6,750 nt of DNA, from NCBI GenBank assembly GCA_044337585.1, contig JBIINH010000128.1, forward strand, positions 1 through 6,750, written 5' to 3'. The notes beneath the pieces were generated by a model. It ran no database searches. It saw only the letters and a list, made by a program, of their open reading frames with translations, and was not told the DNA's origin. Within the stretch, counting starts at the first letter, position 1; the number at the start of each line of letters is the position of its first letter. This DNA is from CAYSBE01 sp044337585 (lineage in GTDB: Bacteria; Bacteroidota; Bacteroidia; UKL13-3). Below are positions 1 through 6,508 of this stretch, piece by piece. Position numbers and translations under genes: made by a program.

Positions 1-818
1 ACAAACTAACTGCAGCAAACGTGTTTACCCGTAAGTTTATCATCAATAAAGGCAGTTCACTTACTTGGAATGGCGATCCGCTTGCCGCCATTGTAGATAT
101 TTCGGCCATTTATAAAGTGCGCAGAACATCCATAGTAGATATTGTAAATACGGCTACCGAAGAAGAAAGAAAACAACTTGCTACGCAAAAAATACCCGTT
201 GAGTGTATTTTGATGATTAAAGGAAATTTTTTAACCCCAGATATCAAATTTGATTTAAACTTTCCTGATATGCAAGGTATCGTGGGCACTAATAATGTGA
301 GTATGCTTGAGAACTCACTACGCACATTGCGCAGCAATCCGGAAATGATGAATGAGCAAGTGATTAGTTTGCTAATTTTTGGAAAGTTTATGCCCATTGC
401 AGGTTTGCAGCAAATGAATACCGAAGGCAATTTGAGCTCAGGTATCAACAATACCGTAAGTGATTTGATATCGGCTCAAGCCAATAATTTAGTTGGCAAA
501 ATAGTACCTGGCCTTGATTTTAATGTCGATATCCAAACCAATATGCAAACACAGCAAGCAAGCTATGTGGTAAGTGCGTCAAAAAAATGGTTTGATGAGC
601 GTCTTGAAGTGCAAGGAAGTTATGATCCAAGTAATTTTAACAACAACTTCATGACCCAATATGACCTTAACAAATCAGGTAATACAAAGTTTAAGGTATT
701 TAGTAAGAGTACCAACGATGCGCTTTACAATAAAAACGTTACCACCCAAGGTTTAGGTTTATACTTTAGAAAAGAATTTGATCATTTCAGCGAATTACTT
801 AGAAAGAAAAATTATTAA
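1..818 (+). CDS. tamB: Translocation/assembly module TamB, C-terminal part (5' end outside window)
   Basis: TamB is a very long inner-membrane-anchored, periplasm-spanning beta-helical protein. It works with a BamA-like partner in outer-membrane protein and lipid homeostasis. The frame is open to the left edge, reading K-L-T-A-A-N before the GTG at 21, so that GTG is an internal valine and not a start. About 271 C-terminal residues are visible. They match the TamB/DUF490 C-terminal domain: a GSSLTWNGDPLAAIVDISAIY stretch near the left end, then alternating short beta strands rich in N, Q, T and S. The domain ends in a GLYFRKEFDHFSELL-type tail typical of Bacteroidota TamB, with an aromatic last residue (Y). 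The stop is TAA at 816-818. It is followed after 10 nt by the oxygenase gene, so the two are probably co-transcribed. The family call is confident; the N-terminal anchor and full length cannot be seen. Confidence 0.88.
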   Translation, partial: KLTAANVFTRKFIINKGSSLTWNGDPLAAIVDISAIYKVRRTSIVDIVNTATEEERKQLATQKIPVECILMIKGNFLTPDIKFDLNFPDMQGIVGTNNVSMLENSLRTLRSNPEMMNEQVISLLIFGKFMPIAGLQQMNTEGNLSSGINNTVSDLISAQANNLVGKIVPGLDFNVDIQTNMQTQQASYVVSASKKWFDERLEVQGSYDPSNFNNNFMTQYDLNKSGNTKFKVFSKSTNDALYNKNVTTQGLGLYFRKEFDHFSELLRKKNY

Positions 819-828
819 TACCCATAAT

Positions 829-1791
829 ATGTCAACACACCATTCAGCTGGTATTCCATCCATCGACCTCAACGATTTTTTGTCAAACGACACACAAACA
901 CGTGCACGTTTTGTAAACGACTTAGGCAAGGCTTACGAAGAAATTGGCTTTGTGGCTTTAAAAGGGCATTTTTTGCCAGACCAGCTAAGTGCCGATTTAT
1001 ATGAAGCGGTAAAATTATTTTTTGCATTGCCATTTGATGTAAAAGAGAAATATGAAATACCAGGTCTTGCCGGCCAAAGAGGCTATACTTCGTTTGGCAA
1101 AGAGCATGCAAAAGGCCGAAACATAGGTGACCTGAAGGAGTTTTGGCAATTTGGGCAATACCTGAAAGAGGGCGATAAACTAAAATCAGAATATCCCGAT
1201 AATGTGCGTGTAACAGAAATTGCAGCATTCAATGAGCTTGCCGAAAAATCATACAAAGCATTAGAAGAAACAGGTAAACACATGCTAAGGGCCATAGCCA
1301 TTTATCTTGGTTTAGATGAGTTTTACTTCGACAATAAAATTGAAAAAGGAAACAGCATTTTACGCGCCATTCATTATGGTCCCATTCAAGAAGACCCTAA
1401 AGATGCGGTAAGAGCTGCAGAGCACGAGGATATCAATTTGATTACACTATTGATGGGCGCATCTGCTGAAGGGCTAGAGGTGCTTAACAAACAAGGCGAG
1501 TGGGTTGCCATTACGGCACTTCCCGAACAATTGGTGGTAAATGTTGGCGATATGTTGCAACGCTTAACCAATAACAAACTCAAATCAACTACCCACCGTG
1601 TGGTTAATCCACCTAGAGAAAAATGGGGCATGTCTCGGTTTTCTATTCCATTTTTTCTACATCCGATATCGGAAATGAAATTGGATTGTTTACCTGAATG
1701 TATAGATGATATGAATCTTTTGCATTACGAGCCCATCACAGCAGGCCAATATTTGGATGAACGGTTAAAAGAAATAGGATTGAAAAAGTAA
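829..1791 (+). CDS. Isopenicillin N synthase-family Fe(II) (2-oxoglutarate-dependent) oxygenase, substrate unknown
   Basis: A 320-residue non-heme iron oxygenase, the usual size for the family. Residues about 9-115 form the DIOX_N-type N-terminal domain, beginning IPSIDLNDFL and containing the EEIGFVALKGH motif. Residues about 172-280 form the double-stranded beta-helix core. The iron ligands are visible as H199-x-D201 (in AAEHEDINLITLL) and H256 (in KSTTHRVVNPP). R270-x-S272 (RFS) is the motif that binds the 2-oxoglutarate carboxylate, or the substrate in true IPNS. All key residues are present, so it should be active. Having R-x-S does not separate a 2-oxoglutarate-dependent enzyme from an IPNS-like one. 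There is no signal peptide, so it is probably cytoplasmic. I chose the ATG at 829, 10 nt after the tamB stop; an in-frame TTG at 778 would add 17 residues overlapping tamB and lies outside the domain. There is no Shine-Dalgarno, only an A-rich leader. The substrate cannot be inferred, and no neighbouring gene suggests antibiotic biosynthesis. Confidence 0.9.
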   Translation: MSTHHSAGIPSIDLNDFLSNDTQTRARFVNDLGKAYEEIGFVALKGHFLPDQLSADLYEAVKLFFALPFDVKEKYEIPGLAGQRGYTSFGKEHAKGRNIGDLKEFWQFGQYLKEGDKLKSEYPDNVRVTEIAAFNELAEKSYKALEETGKHMLRAIAIYLGLDEFYFDNKIEKGNSILRAIHYGPIQEDPKDAVRAAEHEDINLITLLMGASAEGLEVLNKQGEWVAITALPEQLVVNVGDMLQRLTNNKLKSTTHRVVNPPREKWGMSRFSIPFFLHPISEMKLDCLPECIDDMNLLHYEPITAGQYLDERLKEIGLKK

Positions 1792-1801
1792 TATTTGAAA
1801 T

Positions 1802-3658
1802 ATGAGAAATAAAATAAAGTTATACTTGGTTGTATTTGCACTTTGCGTAAACCAATTTGCATCAGCACAGTTAAACCACGGAAGGTTACCTGCCTACAAA
1901 ACAAATGCCGAATCAGCATTAGCCAAGAGTACCATTAAGCCGTTTTCACAATTAAATAAAACAGGAATTGTGATGCCTGCCAACATGCGCTATCCGGGCG
2001 AATTTGAAGAATCACAGGTGGTGCTCATCTCTTGGTCTGATTTATACAACGATATCACATTCGAATATGAAGGAGCAGATACCATCACAGAATGGGGTTT
2101 TGTTTCGGCTCAGTTGGCTAATTACATTCAGCAAGAAGTACCAGTATGGATTAGGGTATATGAAGCCAAAGATACCGTTACGGTGAAAGCATTTATGCAA
2201 AACTTAGGCACACCTTTAGTTAATTATAAATTCATTGTGAGCATGGGAAATGCATGGTGGATGCGCGATTTTGCTCCAAGTGGTATCTATTATGGCACGC
2301 AAGACAGTTTGCTTTTGGTTGACTTAAAATATTATGATGGCCGCGAATATGATGATACATTTTCAATAAAAGTGGCACAAGAACTAAACCTGCCCTTATA
2401 CAGCTCTTCTTTGTATGGAGAAGGTGGCAACCTAATGACAGACGGATTTGGACGCACTTTTTTTAGCACGGTGATTACCAATACCAATGCATCGGCTTGG
2501 GCGCATAATCCGGCATGGTCAAAAGCACAAACATTGGATACCATGCGAAACCTATTTGCCATAGATTCTGTTGCAGAATTGGGTGAATTGTTATGTGATG
2601 GCGGAACAGGACATATTGATTTGTATACCAAAATGATTGACGAACAAACCATCTTGGTGGTAAAATATCCTGATGTGATTACCGCTGGAGACAAAAAACG
2701 AGTAGAAGATGCGTATCAATACATGACCACTATGGTATCACCTTACAACAGGCCCTATCGCATCTATAGGGTAGAACATCCAACGGACGATGCAGGTGTT
2801 CATTCAAGGAAAACCTGTAACCAAATGACACAAGATGCCCGCACATTTGTTAATGGATTAACAGTAAACAAAACATTTATTTATCCAAGTTATTCTAATG
2901 ATACTTCGGGTAATAAACAACAAACAGTTAAAATGACGGAGTTTTTCAAAAGCATCATGCCTGGCTATAAAGTAGTAGATATTGATTCACGATCTTTAAG
3001 TATACTAGGAGGCGAAATTCACTGCATTTCCATGCAAATTCCGGCAGAAAATCCAGTTCATTTTTGGCATCCAAGTGTTGATGGCTTACAACCTTTGCAA
3101 ACATCATATCGCATCATTGCCCAAATCACAAATCGTTCGGGCATTTCATCAGCAGTTTGCAAATGGCGTATTAAAGGTACTAATACATGGCAAACATTGC
3201 CACTAACCGATAGCAGTAATTATTATATTGGAAACTTGGTTCCGGGCACTATTTCGGTTGATGACATTATTGAATATTATTTAGAGGCAGAAACCAATAA
3301 TGGCAAAACAGCTGTGAAACCAATTACCGCGCCAGAAGGCTACTACCGCATTTATTTCAAAACTCCACCTACATCGTTAAATGATTTAGAGGTTAAGCCT
3401 AAAGATTATTTGTTTGGTGCCCATCCCAATCCAGCTACCAACCAACTAACCATCAATTTTTATGCAATGGAGGCCAACCAAGCAGAAATTAGCATTTACG
3501 ACATTACAGGTAAAAAATGTTTTACAGAAAAGACAAATGCACGCAATGGATTGAATGCTGTTTCTCTTAATGTTGCTGATTGGCAAAGTGGCATGTATTT
3601 TTACAGCTACCATTTAAACGGACAACTTATTTCTACCCGAAAACTAATTGTGAAGTAA
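1802..3658 (+). CDS. Secreted peptidylarginine deiminase/agmatine deiminase-family protein with T9SS sorting domain
   Basis: A 618-residue exported protein of the PAD_porph family (guanidino-modifying fold), whose members hydrolyse arginine-type guanidinium groups to ureido groups plus ammonia. Residues 1-22 are a signal peptide: MRNKIK, a hydrophobic core, and an A-S-A cleavage site before Q23. The catalytic domain spans about 56-415. Its putative residues are W153 and D156 (WWMRDFAPS), H271 and D273 (GTGHIDLYT), and nucleophile C408 (GGEIHCISMQIP). Their order and context match PPAD W127/D130/H236/D238/C351. Residues about 417-520 look like an Ig-like beta module. Residues about 537-618 are a type A T9SS C-terminal domain (HPNPATNQLTINF, IYDITGK, GMYFYSY, ending KLIVK), so the protein should cross the outer membrane and be released or anchored to the surface. 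The layout equals that of P. gingivalis PPAD, but the protein is about 60 residues longer. The ATG at 1802 is 10 nt after the oxygenase stop and directly starts the signal peptide. Whether it acts on peptidyl arginine, free arginine or agmatine is not settled by sequence. Confidence 0.9.
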   Translation: MRNKIKLYLVVFALCVNQFASAQLNHGRLPAYKTNAESALAKSTIKPFSQLNKTGIVMPANMRYPGEFEESQVVLISWSDLYNDITFEYEGADTITEWGFVSAQLANYIQQEVPVWIRVYEAKDTVTVKAFMQNLGTPLVNYKFIVSMGNAWWMRDFAPSGIYYGTQDSLLLVDLKYYDGREYDDTFSIKVAQELNLPLYSSSLYGEGGNLMTDGFGRTFFSTVITNTNASAWAHNPAWSKAQTLDTMRNLFAIDSVAELGELLCDGGTGHIDLYTKMIDEQTILVVKYPDVITAGDKKRVEDAYQYMTTMVSPYNRPYRIYRVEHPTDDAGVHSRKTCNQMTQDARTFVNGLTVNKTFIYPSYSNDTSGNKQQTVKMTEFFKSIMPGYKVVDIDSRSLSILGGEIHCISMQIPAENPVHFWHPSVDGLQPLQTSYRIIAQITNRSGISSAVCKWRIKGTNTWQTLPLTDSSNYYIGNLVPGTISVDDIIEYYLEAETNNGKTAVKPITAPEGYYRIYFKTPPTSLNDLEVKPKDYLFGAHPNPATNQLTINFYAMEANQAEISIYDITGKKCFTEKTNARNGLNAVSLNVADWQSGMYFYSYHLNGQLISTRKLIVK

Positions 3659-3666
3659 TTATTTAT

Positions 3667-5664
3667 ATGAATAACAAACTCTTAATACTTATCCCGTTTT
3701 TTATTTCGTTTTGCACCGCCCATGCCGGAAGCGATCCCAAAAAATATGCACCTGAAGAGCAGCACCCAATGGTGTACCAAACATCGCTTCAGTTTGCAGC
3801 TTCTTATCATTATGCAAAACCCGCTATTAATGATGATTTTTCGCGTAAAGCTTTTAACAATTATCTTGAGAATATAGATCCGCAAAAGGTTTATTTTCTT
3901 GCATCAGATATTGCAAGTTTTGAGAAATACCGCACTCAAATTGATGATGCCATGCTAAATGGAAAAATTGATTTTTTGTTTGAAGTATTTAATGTGTTTC
4001 AAGAAAGGTTATATGAAAGGTCCGACTTTGCACTTGCTTTGCTTAAAGACTCTTTCGATTTTAATGTCAATGATTCGTTTCAGTATGATAGGGAAAAAGC
4101 ATCTTGGGAAAAAGATTACACATCAATGGACAAGCTTTGGAAACAAAAGGTGAAATACGAATGCATGCTATTGGCATCAAACAATAAATACCATGCTGAG
4201 TATAGCGAAACGATTAGGAAACGATATGAGAACTTGAAAAAACTATATGATAAGACAAAAAATGAAGATGTGTTTCAAGTAATCATGAATGCTATATTGG
4301 AAGTATGCGACCCACACACCAATTATTTTTCGCCACGCACTGCAGAAGATTTTAACCAAAGCATGACCTTGTCGCTAGAGGGTATTGGTGCACAATTGCA
4401 AACTGAAAATGAATACACCAAAATTCGCGAAGTAATCAAAGGAGGCCCGGCCGATAGAAGTAAGCAACTTTTTGCAGGCGATAAAATTATTGGAGTAGCG
4501 CAAGGCAAAGACAGCGAAATTGTAAATGTAATTGATTGGCGAATTGATGATGTGGTATCGCTTATCAGGGGCAAAAAAGGCACAACAGTAAAATTACAAG
4601 TGATTCCAGCTGCTGAGCCAAATACCACCAAGATGATTGTTTTGGTTAGGGACAAAATTGTGTTGGAAGACCAATCGGCAAAGAGCAGCATTAAAGAAAT
4701 AACGCGCAACGGTAAAAAATATAAACTTGGAGTAGTTAGCATACCCACGTTTTACATAGATTTTGCCGCAGCTTCAAAAGGCGATAAAAATTATAAAAGC
4801 ACCACACGTGATGTAAAAAAACTAATAACTGAACTGCAAAAGCAAAAGATTGATGGTTTAATAATTGATCTAAGAAATAATGGCGGAGGCTCGTTGCAAG
4901 AAGCGGTTGAACTGACTGGATTATTTATTAAAGAAGGACCGGTGGTACAAATCAAAGACATGATGGGTAGCATTAGGCAGGAATTGGATAAAGATGGGGG
5001 AGTGGTATTTTATAATGGACCTTTGGTGGTTTTGGTAAACAGATTCAGCGCCTCTGCATCAGAAATTTTTTCGGGTGCCATACAAGACTACAACCGTGGC
5101 ATAATTGTAGGAGAACGTACTTTTGGAAAAGGAACGGTGCAGCAAGTAGAAGATATGAACAACTACATCCGCATTGCTGATAAAAAAGTAGGACAAGTGA
5201 AACTTACACTTGCTAAATTTTATCGCGTTACGGGAAGCAGCACGCAACACAAAGGTGTTACTCCTGATTTGCACTTGCCAAGTTTGTATGATGATAGGCA
5301 ATATGGGGAAGATGCAAGTCCATTTGCGTTGCCTTGGGATCAAATCGTAACCTCAGCTTTTGATAAGCTGGATGAACAAAGTATTGCGCGCAAACAATTG
5401 GTTAGCCAAGAAAACGAAAGACTTAAATCCAATAAAGAGTACGCTTATTTGTTGGAAGATATTGAACAACTGAAAAAGATTGAAGCAGAAGAATATGTAA
5501 CACTCAACTTGGCAACTTACAAAGCAGAGTCGGACCGTATTGATACCCAAAGAAAGAAACGAGAAGAAGAGCGCAAAGCGAATAAACATGCATTGCTAGA
5601 TAAGACTGACCTGATACTTACCGAAGGTGAAGAAGCATTAGTAGATTTGCTTAGGTTAAAATAA
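3667..5664 (+). CDS. prc: Tail-specific periplasmic protease Tsp/Prc (C-terminal processing peptidase, S41A)
   Basis: A 665-residue serine protease that degrades or trims periplasmic proteins from their C-termini. In enterobacteria the homologue regulates peptidoglycan hydrolases and processes PBP3. Residues 1-20 are a signal peptide (hydrophobic core, A18-H19-A20 before G21). An alpha-helical Tsp N-terminal domain spans about 30-225. A PDZ domain covers about 233-325, with SLEGIGAQL and the IKGGPADRS turn. The S41 core is about 355-535, with DLRNNGGGSL at 401-410. The C-terminal Tsp domain (DUF3340-like) begins at LPWDQI (about 555) and includes a charged helical stretch at 620-640. The catalytic pair is S463 (within SASASE) and K488 (FGKGTVQ), 25 apart as in E. 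coli Prc; D474 lies 11 after the serine, matching the third reported E. coli residue. Length and domain order are complete. I chose the ATG at 3667, 8 nt after the deiminase stop, because it opens the signal peptide; an in-frame start at 3580 would put 29 residues in front of it. The gene ends in tandem TAA TAA (5662-5667). Confidence 0.95.
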   Translation: MNNKLLILIPFFISFCTAHAGSDPKKYAPEEQHPMVYQTSLQFAASYHYAKPAINDDFSRKAFNNYLENIDPQKVYFLASDIASFEKYRTQIDDAMLNGKIDFLFEVFNVFQERLYERSDFALALLKDSFDFNVNDSFQYDREKASWEKDYTSMDKLWKQKVKYECMLLASNNKYHAEYSETIRKRYENLKKLYDKTKNEDVFQVIMNAILEVCDPHTNYFSPRTAEDFNQSMTLSLEGIGAQLQTENEYTKIREVIKGGPADRSKQLFAGDKIIGVAQGKDSEIVNVIDWRIDDVVSLIRGKKGTTVKLQVIPAAEPNTTKMIVLVRDKIVLEDQSAKSSIKEITRNGKKYKLGVVSIPTFYIDFAAASKGDKNYKSTTRDVKKLITELQKQKIDGLIIDLRNNGGGSLQEAVELTGLFIKEGPVVQIKDMMGSIRQELDKDGGVVFYNGPLVVLVNRFSASASEIFSGAIQDYNRGIIVGERTFGKGTVQQVEDMNNYIRIADKKVGQVKLTLAKFYRVTGSSTQHKGVTPDLHLPSLYDDRQYGEDASPFALPWDQIVTSAFDKLDEQSIARKQLVSQENERLKSNKEYAYLLEDIEQLKKIEAEEYVTLNLATYKAESDRIDTQRKKREEERKANKHALLDKTDLILTEGEEALVDLLRLK

Positions 5665-5670
5665 TAAGCA

Positions 5671-5714
5671 TAAAAACGGGTGGTATGATTTCGTAAAAAA
5701 GCTACCCGTTTTTA
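5671..5714. terminator. Bidirectional intrinsic terminator between convergent genes
   Basis: A perfect 11-bp inverted repeat (5671-5681 against 5704-5714) can be extended by three more pairs (5682-5684 with 5701-5703, two of them G-U) to a 14-bp stem around a 16-nt loop. The stem has an A5/U5 outer section and an ACCCG core. On both strands the distal arm therefore ends in a run of five U, the usual form of a bidirectional Rho-independent terminator. It lies 6 nt after the tsp stop and overlaps the 3' end of the minus-strand glycosyltransferase gene. Confidence 0.85.
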
Positions 5715-6505
5715 TTCAAATGCACAAATTTGCGGTTATGTGTTTCGTGCCAATGGTGAAACAATCCACGTTCGCGGTTTCTAATTACAATAAAATCATC
5801 TTGGTGAAATCGTTTCCAAAGGTCATTGTCTTCACCGCCCCAAGTTGTAAAATTTTCGTTTAGTTTGCCAATATTAATGAAGTCATTTCGCATACATCCC
5901 AACATGCCATGACTCTCATATTGAGCCCATTCCCCATTGCCATGTTTAATTTCAGGTTGTTTATCTCTGTATAAGAAATAACAAATTGGAAACCATACCA
6001 CGCCCGGCTTAACGTATTGATGGCAATGGACAACTAAGTTAGTTGGAATAGACATATCGGCATCACATAAAAAAATCCGACTGCCGCTACATTGAATAAC
6101 AGCTTTATTGAAAGAATAAGACCGCGTAAAAGGTATTTTTTCACTGTAAAAAACAAGTTTCCCCGACCACCTTTTTCTTATTTCTTTTTCTAAATCAGCC
6201 ACATCCGTTGATCCGCAATCATATACCGATAGTTCAATCAAATTTTGGTGTTGCAATTTGTTGATGCTCATTAGAAATGTGTTTAGGTAATGTTCGCTAC
6301 GGTTGTATATTCCCGTACAAATACTTACTGTTTCAAATTCTTTAGGTTTGGTTAAATTACTTTTTAAGTATATTCCAATGCCTTTCAAGTCATTTGCCAA
6401 TGTGTGCCAGCCAATATCACGTTGAGGTGATTTAAACAGGAACCAAAAAGGATATTTCCAGTGGTTTGGTAAAATGGATTTGATATGTTTGCTTATTGAA
6501 GCCAA
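5702..6505 (-). CDS. Glycosyltransferase, GT2-like GT-A fold with a GT7-type (galactosyltransferase) C-terminal motif
   Basis: About 267 residues with no predicted membrane span; a probable cytoplasmic transferase moving a sugar from a nucleotide sugar onto a growing glycan. The GT-A domain starts near residue 58 (ETVSICTGIYNR). D96 in VYDCGSTD is the nucleotide-binding acidic residue. D148-A-D150 (LCDADMSIP) is the metal-binding DxD. W222-G-G-E225-D226-N-D228 is the acceptor/catalytic motif seen in beta-4-galactosyltransferases and chondroitin-polymerase-type enzymes (Glyco_transf_7C), followed by a histidine cluster (FHHWHE, 249-254) that may complete the metal site. Residues 1-57 are a basic, tryptophan-containing extension of unknown role. 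The start is uncertain. The frame has no ATG before the domain; TTG at 6505 is the best candidate, and the frame stays open upstream to a TGA at 6563-6565 with only rare ATT-type starts. The stop TAG (5702-5704) sits inside the terminator hairpin. Beside a flippase, a role in surface polysaccharide assembly is likely; donor and linkage are unknown. Confidence 0.8.
   Translation of the reverse strand: MASISKHIKSILPNHWKYPFWFLFKSPQRDIGWHTLANDLKGIGIYLKSNLTKPKEFETVSICTGIYNRSEHYLNTFLMSINKLQHQNLIELSVYDCGSTDVADLEKEIRKRWSGKLVFYSEKIPFTRSYSFNKAVIQCSGSRIFLCDADMSIPTNLVVHCHQYVKPGVVWFPICYFLYRDKQPEIKHGNGEWAQYESHGMLGCMRNDFINIGKLNENFTTWGGEDNDLWKRFHQDDFIVIRNRERGLFHHWHETHNRKFVHLNKNG
6464..6491 (+). promoter_or_regulatory. 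Candidate Bacteroidota promoter for the flippase gene
   Basis: TATGTTTG at 6484-6491 matches the -7 consensus TAnnTTTG exactly, 17 nt before the ATG at 6509. A TTTG at 6465-6468 could be the -33 element, but the 15-nt spacing is shorter than usual. It lies inside the 5' coding part of the divergent glycosyltransferase, where no intergenic space exists. A chance match is possible in AT-rich DNA. Confidence 0.35.
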
Positions 6506-6508
6506 AAG

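Noticed and set aside
110..451. Antisense frame opposite tamB
   Set aside because: Low-complexity translation with no recognisable domain, fully inside a strong coding region; a shadow.
778..828. Upstream TTG start that would extend the oxygenase by 17 residues
   Set aside because: It lies inside the tamB end, encodes no part of the DIOX_N domain, and the ATG at 829 sits at the same 10-nt spacing seen at the next junction.
869..1631. Three antisense frames opposite the oxygenase gene
   Set aside because: Overlapping one another's span, Cys/Ser/Leu-rich, no domain, and no promoter or start context.
1789..1797. TAATATTTG just before the deiminase start, resembling a -7 promoter element
   Set aside because: Off by one base from TAnnTTTG and only 4 nt before the ATG, so no leader could form; it is the operon junction.
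2332..2694. 120-codon antisense frame opposite the deiminase
   Set aside because: It is the complement of conserved catalytic-domain codons, with no independent sign of coding.
3580..3666. Upstream in-frame start for tsp overlapping the deiminase gene
   Set aside because: It would place 29 mostly charged and aromatic residues before a clean signal peptide, whereas the ATG at 3667 starts the signal peptide directly.
3700..3730. Cysteine at residue 16 of Tsp as a possible lipoprotein lipobox
   Set aside because: The preceding residues (I-S-F) do not fit a lipobox, and an A-H-A signal peptidase I site follows at 18-20.
4323..4748. 141-codon antisense frame opposite the PDZ region of tsp
   Set aside because: Hydrophobic, Ser/Leu-rich composition arises from the complement of the PDZ codons; no family resemblance.
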